In this document: positions 7,983-16,449 of the stretch, piece after piece
Position numbering within the stretch: the first letter of the stretch is position 1
Layout: each line of letters opens with the position of its first letter
Assembly (NCBI GenBank): GCA_965267485.1
Contig: OZ254080.1
Span: forward strand, 4,216,001-4,280,000
From: JANQJA01 sp965267485
GTDB lineage: Bacteria > Pseudomonadota > Gammaproteobacteria > Pseudomonadales > Azotimanducaceae
Direction of reading: 5' to 3'
Length of the DNA stretch: 64,000 nt
The notes under the pieces: model-generated
What the model was told of the DNA's origin: nothing
Databases searched by the model: none
What the model saw: the letters and a program-made list of their open reading frames with translations, nothing else
Position numbers and translations under genes: made by a program

Positions 7983-8058
7983 TGGCTGGGGCGGCTGGAC
8001 TCGAACCAACGCATGCCAGGATCAAAACCTGGTGCCTTACCAACTTGGCGACGCCCCA
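7983..8058 (-). tRNA. tRNA-Gln (anticodon TTG)
   Basis: Minus strand, 76 nt: acceptor TGGGGCG pairs with CGCCCCA, the D-arm contains GCCAAGTTGGTAAGGC, and the anticodon stem CCAGG/CCTGG encloses TTTTGAT (anticodon TTG, reading CAA). The T-arm is GGTTCGAGTCC and CCA is encoded. It begins four bases after the ispE stop, so it is probably co-transcribed with ispE and processed out. Confidence 0.95.
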
Positions 8059-8062
8059 ATTT

Positions 8063-8893
8063 TCAGCTGACCGGCCCGATTGCGGGTGAGACGTTGATCG
8101 CCCGAGCGGCAAATCCGCTCCAGGGTGGCGGAACGGCGCTGGCTATCTCACTCGCTTGTTGTTCGGTCTCGACCGGCACGAAGACACAGGCACCTGTCCC
8201 GGTCATCTGGGCAGGCCCGAAACGGGCCAGCCATCGTGCTGCCTCATCGACGGCGGGGTAGAGTCGCCGAACCACCGTCTCACAGGCGTTCCCGGCACCC
8301 TGCCGCAAGAAGCGCGCTATTGTGATCGGAGTTCCATTACGTGTCAAATCAGGATGCCCGAAAATTTCAGGTGTGGAGACCGCCACGCCGGGGTGCACGA
8401 CAACGTACCATTGCCCCGGTAGATCAACGGTTTCGAGCTCCTCGCCGACCCCCTCTGCCCACGCCGAGCGGCCCCGCACAAACACCGGAACGTCAGCGCC
8501 CAACGACAGACCGATGGCCGCAAGCTCGTCAGTACCCAGCCCCAGATCCCAGAGCCGGTTCAGCCCGATCAGCGTTGTCGCGGCGTCGGAACTGCCGCCG
8601 CCAAGACCGCCGCCATCCGGAATCCGCTTCACGACCCTGAGTTTCGCACCCTGCCGGCAGCCCGTGGCCTGCTGGAGTCCGATCGCCGCACGGTAGACCA
8701 GGTTCTGCTCGACCGGCACGTCGATTCCCTCGCATTCGAGCGTGAGCGCATCAGCGAGATCGAAGAAGACATCGTCGCAATAGTCGAGGAGTTGAAAGAC
8801 GGTCTGGAGTTCGTGGTAGCCGTCCGGGCGCCGCCCCGTAATGTTCAGAAACAGATTGATCTTGGCGGGCGCCTTGAGATGAAGCGCGCTCAT
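8063..8893 (-). CDS. ispE: 4-diphosphocytidyl-2-C-methyl-D-erythritol kinase
   Basis: 276 residues of a GHMP kinase acting in the non-mevalonate (MEP) isoprenoid pathway. PAKINLFL lies at the N-terminus and the ATP-binding GHMP motif P-x-G-G-G-L-G-G-G-S-S-D-A lies near residue 95. The start at 8893 is chosen because its ATG overlaps the lolB stop as ATGA, a typical coupled junction; an upstream in-frame codon at 8902 would add three residues. The gene order lolB-ispE-tRNA-Gln is conserved in gammaproteobacteria. Confidence 0.96.
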   Translation of the reverse strand: MSALHLKAPAKINLFLNITGRRPDGYHELQTVFQLLDYCDDVFFDLADALTLECEGIDVPVEQNLVYRAAIGLQQATGCRQGAKLRVVKRIPDGGGLGGGSSDAATTLIGLNRLWDLGLGTDELAAIGLSLGADVPVFVRGRSAWAEGVGEELETVDLPGQWYVVVHPGVAVSTPEIFGHPDLTRNGTPITIARFLRQGAGNACETVVRRLYPAVDEAARWLARFGPAQMTGTGACVFVPVETEQQASEIASAVPPPWSGFAARAINVSPAIGPVS

Positions 8894-9411
8894 GCCTCCC
8901 ACCGTCGTACATTCAGCGTCATGCGCGCCTCGGGCCGCGACACTCTCATACGCACGGGCAAATCGCCGTCGAACTTCAGATACTCCACGGTCCAGCCGGA
9001 CTGCCGAAATCCTGTTTCCGTCCGCTCATATCTCCCCGGCGCCGGTTCGCCCCGCACCCAGTGGCGCAGCGGCGTCACCGGCACGGCGAGTCCGGTCACC
9101 CGCTCTAGCAGCACATCGGCGCTGGACGCGCTGACCGCCGGCTCGCCTGGAACGGACAGTGTGACCCGGCCGCCTGACCTCGCGACCCGGGCAACGCCGA
9201 GACCGAGCGGGCCAAAGAGGTCGATGGTGTAGTTGCGTTCGAACTGGGCCCAGTCGAAGCCGAATGCGCCTCGCCGATCTCCCGCGACCACGGCGATCCG
9301 GCCGTTCATGGCCCAGACGGGGTCGGCGTCGATGGAGGGTGCAATCGATGTGCAGGCGACCAGGGAACACTGGGCGACCAGCAGCAGAAGGAATGCCCTG
9401 GCCAGGCGCAT
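8890..9411 (-). CDS. lolB: Outer-membrane lipoprotein LolB
   Basis: 173 residues with lipobox L-V-A-C (Cys20). LolB receives lipoproteins from LolA in the periplasm and inserts them in the outer membrane. Family features include a W-x-x-x-G-R-I segment after residue 30 (WAMNGRIAV), F-x-W-x-Q and a GPLGLG motif. The start has GGAGAG upstream and follows the TPR lipoprotein stop directly. Its stop overlaps the ispE start by four bases. Confidence 0.92.
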   Translation of the reverse strand: MRLARAFLLLLVAQCSLVACTSIAPSIDADPVWAMNGRIAVVAGDRRGAFGFDWAQFERNYTIDLFGPLGLGVARVARSGGRVTLSVPGEPAVSASSADVLLERVTGLAVPVTPLRHWVRGEPAPGRYERTETGFRQSGWTVEYLKFDGDLPVRMRVSRPEARMTLNVRRWEA

Positions 9412-11208
9412 CTACTCTCCGGTCAGTCGCTTGATCACGCGCCTGAGAATGTCGCTGTCCGGCGCGAGTTCGAGCGCTTCCTGCCAGATCCTGCGCGCTT
9501 CTTCGCGCTCGCCGATGACCCAGAGCACCTCGCCGAGATGGGCAGCGACCTCGTCGTTCTTGAACAGGTCCAACGCGCGGCGCAGGTGACGGATGGCCTC
9601 GTCGAAGTTGCCCAGCCGGTACATCACCCAGCCCAGGGAATCGATGAATGCTGCCTCGTCGGGGCGGATAGCCAGCGCTCGCTCGATCAGGTCCAGCGCT
9701 TCTTCGTGCCGGTCAGTCTGATCAGTCAGCGTGTATCCGAGCGCGTTCAGCGCATCGGCGTTATCCGGGTCGATCTCGATCACGCGCCGCAGATCCCGCT
9801 CCAGGATATCGAGCCGGTCGAATCGCTGGCCGGTCATGGCACGGTAGTAGAGCAGGTCGACATTGTCGGGGTTCGAATCGATGCTTTCGTCCAGCAACTC
9901 GAAGAGCGGATCTTTCAGGCCGCGCTCGCTCAGCAACTGGGCTTCAACCATCAGGAGTTGATCAGCCCTGCTGGGGTGTTCCGCCCGGCGGGTTTCGAGC
10001 CATGTCCTCGCGTCATCCAGGCGACCCTGTTCGATCATCAGCGCCGCAATGCGGGACTGCGCCGGCAGGAACTCATACCCGGTGCCCGCCTGCTTGTACT
10101 CGCGAATGGCGCGATCGATCTCACCATTTCGTTCGGCGATGCTGCCCAGATAGAAGTGCGCTTCGCCCACACGGCGGTTCCAGCGAACCATCTGGTCGAG
10201 ATAGCCTCGCGCGGCCTCGTCCCGCTTCTGCTCCATCGCGATCAGCGCCAGCGCGAACAGGATGTCACCATCACTCGGCGATTGCTGATGCACGAGTTCA
10301 TACTGCTGGCGCGCATCGTCCAGACGATCCGCCTCGAACAGCAGCCGCGCGTAGATGAGCCGCAGCCGCCGGTTGTCAGACATCTCGGCGAGCGTCGATT
10401 CCAGGAAGCCGAGCGCATCCTCGAGGCGGTGCAGGTTCTTGAGGGAATTGACCTTGAGAATAATGACGTTGATGTCACGGGAATCAGCGAGCAGTTCGTC
10501 GACGAGCGCGAGCGCCTGCGCGAACTGGCCGTTTTGCTCGAGCAGCACCGCCTTCGAAAACAGCAGCTGCTCGTCGTCAGGAAACTCATCCAGCATGCGG
10601 TCGACGACCTTGAGCAACGTGCTGCGCCCCTGGGCATCAAGATTGGCCGCGCGATACGCGAACATCGGGAAATCGGCCGGCCCGCCGAGGCGCTTGATCG
10701 CTTCCAGGTGATACACGGCGCCCTCGAGATCGCCGACCTTCATGAGCTGGTCGAGCGCATGACGATGGGCGTCGATGTCTTCCGGATCTTCTTCGGCCCA
10801 GATCTGGGCGGCGGTCAGTGCTGCCTCATTCTGTTTGAGGTAGGCCGCGAGCCGGGTCGCTCGTGCCGCCACCCCCGGATCACGCGTGTCGATCGCGGTC
10901 TGCAGGTAGCGCTCCAGCGCGGTCTCGTACTCACCCCGGTATCCGGCGACCTCGGCGACAAGTAACTGGTACAGCGTTTCCTTCGAAAACGGCGATACCG
11001 GATACTCGTGGGGTTCGGGCCTCGGGGCGCGCTCGGCTGCGACGCCCGAAGTCGACGCCGTCTGAACGGCATCGTCCATGCCGGCAGACCGGTTGCCCTC
11101 CTCCGGTTCAGGCTGTGATGGCACCGAGGCGCAACCAGTCGCCATTAGAACGAGAGAAATCAGGGTAAAACGTGCAGCCGCAGCAAGCGCGGCAGTGTCG
11201 CGGATCAT
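9412..11208 (-). CDS. Tetratricopeptide-repeat lipoprotein upstream of lolB
   Basis: 598 residues. The signal peptide ends at a lipobox A-T-G-C (Cys26). After a Pro/Glu-rich linker (about 27-70) the protein is a long array of TPR helices, with typical ALNALGYTL-x-D and AAFIDSLGWVMYRLG modules near the C-terminus. Such proteins are found immediately upstream of lolB in Pseudomonas and relatives and are thought to act in envelope assembly, but no biochemical role is established. The lolB start follows without a gap, so the two are probably translated together. The promoter should lie in the divergent region shared with hemA. Confidence 0.85.
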   Translation of the reverse strand: MIRDTAALAAAARFTLISLVLMATGCASVPSQPEPEEGNRSAGMDDAVQTASTSGVAAERAPRPEPHEYPVSPFSKETLYQLLVAEVAGYRGEYETALERYLQTAIDTRDPGVAARATRLAAYLKQNEAALTAAQIWAEEDPEDIDAHRHALDQLMKVGDLEGAVYHLEAIKRLGGPADFPMFAYRAANLDAQGRSTLLKVVDRMLDEFPDDEQLLFSKAVLLEQNGQFAQALALVDELLADSRDINVIILKVNSLKNLHRLEDALGFLESTLAEMSDNRRLRLIYARLLFEADRLDDARQQYELVHQQSPSDGDILFALALIAMEQKRDEAARGYLDQMVRWNRRVGEAHFYLGSIAERNGEIDRAIREYKQAGTGYEFLPAQSRIAALMIEQGRLDDARTWLETRRAEHPSRADQLLMVEAQLLSERGLKDPLFELLDESIDSNPDNVDLLYYRAMTGQRFDRLDILERDLRRVIEIDPDNADALNALGYTLTDQTDRHEEALDLIERALAIRPDEAAFIDSLGWVMYRLGNFDEAIRHLRRALDLFKNDEVAAHLGEVLWVIGEREEARRIWQEALELAPDSDILRRVIKRLTGE

Positions 11209-11250
11209 GAATCAGATTCTCTGGCTTACACCAAGCCTATTAACGTACGT

Positions 11251-11276
11251 GCAACCCATCTAAAATAGCGGGTTGC
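11251..11276. promoter_or_regulatory. Inverted repeat in the divergent hemA/TPR-lolB control region
   Basis: GCAACCC (11251-11257) and GGGTTGC (11270-11276) are perfect 7-bp arms around an AT-rich 12-bp centre. The only intergenic space between the two divergent units is here, so this may be an operator or an RNA hairpin. No protein can be assigned. Confidence 0.4.
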
Positions 11277-11375
11277 TGTAACGATAGGTGCCGTCTCGGC
11301 AACCGAAACGTTCATTCTACTTTGTACGTGACCGCACAGTCATCCGAAGGTTCCCGTAGAGCTCTTACGATTCGC

Positions 11376-12644
11376 ATGGATTTAGTCGTCGTCGGAATCA
11401 ATCATCGAACCGCGCCCGTCGCGTTGCGAGAGCGCATCGCGATTACGCCGGAGGAGATGGGCAATGCGCTGCATGACCTGCGGTCTACCGAGGGGCTCGA
11501 GGAAGTCGCGATCCTGTCGACCTGCAATCGCACTGAAATCTATGCCGTGAAACCCGGCGACGATCCCTCAGGGATCGGTGCGTGGCTCGCGAAGTATCAC
11601 GACCTTCCGGTCGATCATCTCGCCGATGCGCTGTATATCCATTCGGGGGACGCTTCGGTTCGGCACCTGCTGCGGGTGGCTTCCGGCCTCGACTCGATGG
11701 TGCTGGGCGAGCCCCAGATCCTCGGTCAGGTCAAGGACTGCTTCTCACAAGCCAAACGCCACAACACGATCGGCAAGCTGCTTGAGCGGCTGTCACAAAA
11801 CACGTTCCGGATTGCCAAGCAGGTCCGGTCGAGCACGGCCATCGGCCAGACGCCGGTATCAGTGGCATCGATCGCCGTCGATCTCGCGGCACAGCTCTTC
11901 TCCGAGATCGCGCGCTGCAACGTACTGCTCATCGGCGCCGGGGAGACCATCGAACTCGTTGCCAAGCACCTGATCAATGCGGGCGTTCAGAAGATCACGA
12001 TTGCGAACCGGACGCTCACCCGGGCCTGGGATCTCGCTCAGGAACTCGGCGGCGACGCCGTCGCCCTGTCAGAGATTCCATCGACGCTGCCTCATGTGGA
12101 CATCCTGATTTCATCGACAGGCAGCCAATTGCCGATTCTTGGCAAGGGCACCGTGGAGCGCGCGTTGCGCGAGCGGCGCCACAGCCCGATCTTCATGGTC
12201 GACCTCGCCGTGCCGCGGGACATTGAGCCCGAGATCGCGGAGCTTCGCGACGTCTACCTGTACAGCATCGACGACCTCGAGCAGATCATCGCCGAGAACA
12301 TCACGAACCGCGAGGAAGCGGCCGCGGAGGCGGAGGCCATCATTACCGACGCCCTTACCGCGCTTGAGGCTGACGACAAGTCACGCTCTGCCGTTGATGT
12401 GCTGGTGAAGTTCCGGCAACAGAACGAGGCCATCCGGGATGTCGAACTGGCCAAGGCCATCGAGCGGCTCGAAAAAGGCGAGCAGCCGGAAGCCGTATTG
12501 AAGAGCCTCGCCAACCAGCTTACCAACAAGATCATTCACAGCCCCAGCGTACAACTCAAACAGGCAAGTGCTGACGGACGCGACCACGTCATCGACGCGC
12601 TCGCCGAACTGTTTCAGCTGGATACCGACGAAGAGAGGAAATAG
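11376..12644 (+). CDS. hemA: Glutamyl-tRNA reductase
   Basis: 422 residues. The enzyme reduces glutamyl-tRNA(Glu) to glutamate-1-semialdehyde, the first step of tetrapyrrole synthesis. The N-terminal catalytic domain holds GINHRTAPV and the active-site Cys50 in LSTCNRTE. The NADPH-binding domain includes LIGAGETIELVAKHL and DLAVPRDIEP. A C-terminal helical dimerisation domain ends the protein. The start at 11376 matches the family N-terminus; an in-frame start 54 bases upstream is less likely. The order hemA-prfA-prmC is conserved, and prfA begins directly after the hemA stop. Confidence 0.96.
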   Translation: MDLVVVGINHRTAPVALRERIAITPEEMGNALHDLRSTEGLEEVAILSTCNRTEIYAVKPGDDPSGIGAWLAKYHDLPVDHLADALYIHSGDASVRHLLRVASGLDSMVLGEPQILGQVKDCFSQAKRHNTIGKLLERLSQNTFRIAKQVRSSTAIGQTPVSVASIAVDLAAQLFSEIARCNVLLIGAGETIELVAKHLINAGVQKITIANRTLTRAWDLAQELGGDAVALSEIPSTLPHVDILISSTGSQLPILGKGTVERALRERRHSPIFMVDLAVPRDIEPEIAELRDVYLYSIDDLEQIIAENITNREEAAAEAEAIITDALTALEADDKSRSAVDVLVKFRQQNEAIRDVELAKAIERLEKGEQPEAVLKSLANQLTNKIIHSPSVQLKQASADGRDHVIDALAELFQLDTDEERK

Positions 12645-13736
12645 GTGCAGGCATCACTACGCCAGAAGCTGGATCAGCTTCTGGAACGATATGACGAACT
12701 CGCCGCGCTGCTCAGCGACGGCGAAGTCATCAACGATCAGGACCGGTTCCGGCAGTACTCCGTGGAGTACGCGGAGATCGAGCCCGTCGTGGTCTGCTAT
12801 CGGTCATTCGAGGAAAAGCAGCAGGAACTCGAAGAAGCCAACTCGCTTATGCAGGACAGCGACGAGGAGATTCGCGAGATGGCCGCGGCGGAAGCCGAAC
12901 AGCTCACGGGCGACATCGAATCGCTGGACGCTGAACTGCAAAAGCTGCTGCTGCCACGTGACCCCAACGACTCACATAACGTTTTTCTCGAGATTCGTGC
13001 GGGCACCGGCGGCGACGAAGCCGCAATCTTCGCGGGGGATCTCTTCAAGATGTACTCGCGGTACGCAGAAGAAAAGAAGTGGAAGGTCGAGGTCTTGAGT
13101 GAACGCGAGGGCGAGCACGGCGGCTACAAGGAGATCATCTCTCGCATTGAGGGACGTGATGTCTACGGCCACCTGAAGTTCGAATCCGGTGCGCATCGGG
13201 TCCAGCGGGTACCGCAAACGGAGTCGCAGGGGCGCATTCACACGTCCGCCTGCACCGTCGCCGTGATGCCCGAACCCGACGAACTCGACGAAATCGAGAT
13301 CGACAAGAACGACCTGCGGGTCGATACGTTCCGCGCTTCAGGTGCGGGCGGCCAGCACGTCAACAAGACCGACTCTGCCATCAGGCTGACTCACCTCCCG
13401 ACCGGTATTGTCGTCGAGTGCCAGGATGAGCGTTCGCAGCACAAGAACCGCGCCCGCGCCATGGGTCTGCTCCAGGCGAAGCTGACGCAGATGGCCGAGC
13501 AGGCGCAATTCGATGAGCAGGCGGAACAACGCAGAAACCTCGTGGGCAGCGGCGATCGTTCCGAAAAGATCAGAACCTACAACTATCCTGATGGCCGCGT
13601 CACCGACCATCGCATCAACCTGACCCTGCACCGTCTGCAACAGACGATGGCCGGCGATCTCTCACCAATCGTCGATCAGCTCGTTCAGGAACACCAGGCC
13701 GACCTGCTCGCCGCCATGAGCCAGGATGGCGCCTGA
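12645..13736 (+). CDS. prfA: Peptide chain release factor 1
   Basis: 363 residues starting with GTG immediately after the hemA TAG, with GAGGAA as Shine-Dalgarno site. The GGQ motif (GAGGQHVNK) that triggers peptide release is present near residue 233. The codon-recognition loop reads R-V-P-Q-T-E, so the PxT motif that is PAT in E. coli is PQT here. RF1 reads UAA and UAG. The gene overlaps prmC by 11 bases, and PrmC methylates the GGQ glutamine of this protein. Confidence 0.97.
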   Translation: MQASLRQKLDQLLERYDELAALLSDGEVINDQDRFRQYSVEYAEIEPVVVCYRSFEEKQQELEEANSLMQDSDEEIREMAAAEAEQLTGDIESLDAELQKLLLPRDPNDSHNVFLEIRAGTGGDEAAIFAGDLFKMYSRYAEEKKWKVEVLSEREGEHGGYKEIISRIEGRDVYGHLKFESGAHRVQRVPQTESQGRIHTSACTVAVMPEPDELDEIEIDKNDLRVDTFRASGAGGQHVNKTDSAIRLTHLPTGIVVECQDERSQHKNRARAMGLLQAKLTQMAEQAQFDEQAEQRRNLVGSGDRSEKIRTYNYPDGRVTDHRINLTLHRLQQTMAGDLSPIVDQLVQEHQADLLAAMSQDGA

Positions 13737-14568
13737 GATAACCGTCAGTTCGGCAATCGAGATTGCCGAGCGGCGAATGCCTGACCCGGACACGGCGAAG
13801 CTCGATGCACAACTCCTGATGGCACATGTGCTGGGCGCGAACCGGGCCTGGCTCTACGCCCACGGCGACCATGTGCTGACCGCCACCGCACGGAAGACCT
13901 TCGAGCAACTTGTCCATCGCCGTGCGGCAGGCGCGCCGATTGCCTATCTGACAGGACGGCAGGCATTCTGGTCGCTCGACCTTGCGGTCGACGAATCAAC
14001 GCTCATTCCCAGACCGGAAACGGAACTGCTCGTCGAGACCGTGCTCGCGCGCCTCAGCGATCCCGTTGTCAGGATCGCCGACCTCGGCACCGGCAGCGGC
14101 GCGATTGCGATCGCCCTCGCGTCAGAACGACCGGACTGGCAGGTGACCGCAACCGATCAGTCTTCGCGCGCACTCGACATTGCAGCCCGGAATGCCCGCG
14201 ACGCAGGGTGTGCCGACATCGAGTTCATCGAACGCTCCTGGCTCGATGGCTTCGGGCCTGCGTCGCTGGATGCCATTGTCGCCAACCCCCCATACATTCG
14301 GGCAGGAGACCCGCACCTCGAGCGGCTCCGGTTTGAGCCTGAGTCGGCGCTCGTTGCCGGCGCCGACGGTCTTGATGCGATCAGGGAGATTGTCGATGCG
14401 GGATATGATGTGCTGGTCGATCACGGCCTGCTCTTGGTGGAGCATGGCTTTGACCAGGCTGGTGCAGTGGCCGATCTGATGGGTGCGCGGGGATATCTGG
14501 CCGTCGAATCCCTTCGCGATCTTGGCGGACATGCGCGCGTCACGCTGGGTCAGAGACCCGCTCGCTAG
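13726..14568 (+). CDS. prmC: Release factor glutamine N5-methyltransferase
   Basis: 280 residues. The catalytic N-P-P-Y motif (NPPYIRAGDPHL) and the SAM-binding stretch ADLGTGSGAIAIAL are in place, after an N-terminal helical domain with PRPETELLV. The enzyme methylates the GGQ glutamine of RF1 and RF2. Its start lies inside prfA, so translation is coupled. Its TAG stop shares CTAG with the stop of the convergent prepilin gene. Confidence 0.96.
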   Translation: MAPEITVSSAIEIAERRMPDPDTAKLDAQLLMAHVLGANRAWLYAHGDHVLTATARKTFEQLVHRRAAGAPIAYLTGRQAFWSLDLAVDESTLIPRPETELLVETVLARLSDPVVRIADLGTGSGAIAIALASERPDWQVTATDQSSRALDIAARNARDAGCADIEFIERSWLDGFGPASLDAIVANPPYIRAGDPHLERLRFEPESALVAGADGLDAIREIVDAGYDVLVDHGLLLVEHGFDQAGAVADLMGARGYLAVESLRDLGGHARVTLGQRPAR

Positions 14569-15017
14569 AGCTCCGTCACCTCGACGTCGTCTGCTGTCAC
14601 CTTCGCCCTCAGCTTCTGGAGGTCGAGATAGGCGGGGCGATAGATGTAGACAAAGCCTTTGGAGGGATGTGCCTCGAACATGACGGCGCCGACCTCGTCG
14701 ACGTTCGGCGCGCCATAGGGCACATAAATGGGGCCGCCTCCCGGTGCTTCCACATCCGTATCGATTGCCTCGACCCATCCCTTGTTCGACTGTGGCACGG
14801 TCGGCGGCAAGCCCATGAAGGCGCGCGTCGTGCTCTTGCTCCACTCCTGGCGGGCAAACCGAACGGCGTTATCGTAGGCCGAGTTCACTTTCGACATATT
14901 GGCGGTGTTGATGTAATCGCGGTAAACAGGAATGGCGGCAGCCGAAACGATCCCCACGATGGCGATCGTGATCATGAGTTCGATCAGCGAGAACGCGGCC
15001 TGCCGATTCGCGCTCAT
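14565..15017 (-). CDS. Type IV prepilin-like protein
   Basis: 150 residues. The type III signal sequence is short and charged (MSANRQAA) with a cleavage site A8-F9, then SLIEL with Glu at mature position +5 and a hydrophobic helix to about residue 30. The usual Gly at -1 is Ala here. The C-terminal globular domain lacks cysteines. Substrates of prepilin peptidase with this length are minor pilins or pseudopilins. It overlaps the upstream HAMP gene by ATGA, so the two are made together. No other pilus gene is in the window. Confidence 0.85.
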   Translation of the reverse strand: MSANRQAAFSLIELMITIAIVGIVSAAAIPVYRDYINTANMSKVNSAYDNAVRFARQEWSKSTTRAFMGLPPTVPQSNKGWVEAIDTDVEAPGGGPIYVPYGAPNVDEVGAVMFEAHPSKGFVYIYRPAYLDLQKLRAKVTADDVEVTEL

Positions 15018-15472
15018 TCGTTCCCGTTTCCGTCTTTCTGTTTCATGACGACGGCGAGTTCCTTGAGACCGTCCATCACTTCATTGAGTTCGTCACGCTT
15101 GCGCAGCGTACGCGTGTATTCGTAGTTGCCTTCCTTCAGCTGCTCGATGAACGCGGTGATTGCCACCACCGGGCCAGCAATCCGGTGGCTCATGATGAGC
15201 GTGAAGACCGACGCGAAAATGATATAGAAGACGAAACCGGCCAATGTCGCCTGAACGACCTCGAAGATGGCGTCATTGACCTTGATCTGCACCGCGAAGC
15301 TCATCTCGGGATTCTGGTTGATCAGGTCGCGTACCTGCCCCAGTTTGACGAACGCAAAGGCAGCCACTGCCCCGAATACCGAGAGCCCGGACACCAGATA
15401 GTACAGCGTCCACTTCACCTGGAACTTGGGGAAGAGGACGAGGTTCTTCGCCTTGCGCTGTGTCTTGCTCAC
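15014..15472 (-). CDS. Two-TM HAMP-domain protein paired with the prepilin
   Basis: 152 residues starting with GTG, chosen because AGGAGT lies six bases upstream; a longer open frame upstream has no ribosome site. TM1 is about residues 20-44, a short extracytoplasmic loop follows, and TM2 is about 72-94. It is continued by a HAMP segment (HRIAGPVVAITAFIEQLKEG) and a charged tail. There is no kinase or MA output domain, so it is a HAMP-only membrane protein. It could sense or scaffold assembly of the coupled prepilin, which is an inference from the ATGA overlap. Confidence 0.75.
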   Translation of the reverse strand: MSKTQRKAKNLVLFPKFQVKWTLYYLVSGLSVFGAVAAFAFVKLGQVRDLINQNPEMSFAVQIKVNDAIFEVVQATLAGFVFYIIFASVFTLIMSHRIAGPVVAITAFIEQLKEGNYEYTRTLRKRDELNEVMDGLKELAVVMKQKDGNGNE

Positions 15473-15624
15473 GCGGTTACTCCTGATCGCTTCGCACCAG
15501 AGTAACCGATGATCGGCGAATTGGAAAAACCTCGATGTGTCTGCTCTTCGCAACTGCAGCATCGCCGTCGGCATCACGACTGGTCTAACATGGCTGGCAC
15601 AGCAAGACCGGATGCCCAGCGCAT

Positions 15625-16383
15625 ATGACAATGGACGACAACGAACTGCTCAGATACAGCCGGCAGATCATGATGCAGGACATCGATATCGCCGGCCAGG
15701 AGAAGCTGCTCGAGGCGACGGTCGTCATCGTCGGCATGGGCGGGCTGGGTTCGCCGGCAGCGCTCTATCTTGCTGCCGCGGGCGTCGGACACCTCAAACT
15801 GGTTGACTTCGATACCGTCGACATGACCAATCTCCAACGCCAGATTGCCCACCGGACCGACGATGTCGGGCGTCTGAAGACAAGCTCTGCCGCCGATACC
15901 ATCCGCGCGATCAATCCGAATACCCGGGTGACTGAGATCAACGAGCGCCTTGTGGATGACACGGTCGGTGCCGTGATCGGGGACGCAGACGTTGTGCTCG
16001 ACGGCACCGACAACTTCGACACACGATTCATGGTCAATCGTGCCTGCGTCGCGCACGGCAAGCGCCTTGTTTCCGGGGCAGCGATCCAGCTGGAGGGGCA
16101 ATTGCTCGTCTACGATCCCTCGCTGCCGGACGGCCCATGCTACCAGTGCCTCTATCAGGAGGCGGGAGATGATCTGAACTGCGCCGAATTCGGCGTGGCC
16201 GCACCGCTGGTCGGCATCATCGGCTCGATGCAGGCCATGGAAGCCCTGAAGCTCATCGTCGGAATCGGCACGTCGCTGGCCGGCAGTCTGCTCGTTTTCG
16301 ATGCACGAACCGCAGAGTGGAGAAAGCTCAGGCTGCCGCGCAATCCGCACTGCGAAGTTTGCGGGTCGCCATCTTCGTCATGA
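15625..16383 (+). CDS. moeB: Molybdopterin-synthase adenylyltransferase/ThiF-HesA family E1-like enzyme
   Basis: 252 residues. The adenylation site GMGGLGSP lies near residue 33, with the D-T-V-D-x-x-N-L-Q-R-Q segment and the DGTDNF motif following. Zinc ligands are the C-x-x-C pairs CYQC and CEVC. MoeB adenylates the MoaD C-terminus for molybdopterin synthesis; ThiF does the same for ThiS, and the two cannot be separated with certainty here. Position near prmC (hemA-prfA-prmC-moeB) favours MoeB. Confidence 0.88.
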   Translation: MTMDDNELLRYSRQIMMQDIDIAGQEKLLEATVVIVGMGGLGSPAALYLAAAGVGHLKLVDFDTVDMTNLQRQIAHRTDDVGRLKTSSAADTIRAINPNTRVTEINERLVDDTVGAVIGDADVVLDGTDNFDTRFMVNRACVAHGKRLVSGAAIQLEGQLLVYDPSLPDGPCYQCLYQEAGDDLNCAEFGVAAPLVGIIGSMQAMEALKLIVGIGTSLAGSLLVFDARTAEWRKLRLPRNPHCEVCGSPSSS

Positions 16384-16449
16384 GGCTCGTGCGCAGCAAG
16401 CGCCGAACTACGCGGGTTCCTTCGCTGCGCTCAGGATGAGGGAGTAGCG

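Noticed and set aside
9538..10965. 475-codon plus-strand open frame
   Set aside because: It is antisense to the TPR lipoprotein, has no family signal or ribosome site, and follows the GC-rich codon pattern of the opposite strand.
13200..13230. PQT in place of PAT in RF1 as a sign of changed codon use
   Set aside because: The middle position of the PxT motif varies among RF1 proteins, so this alone does not indicate a new reading.
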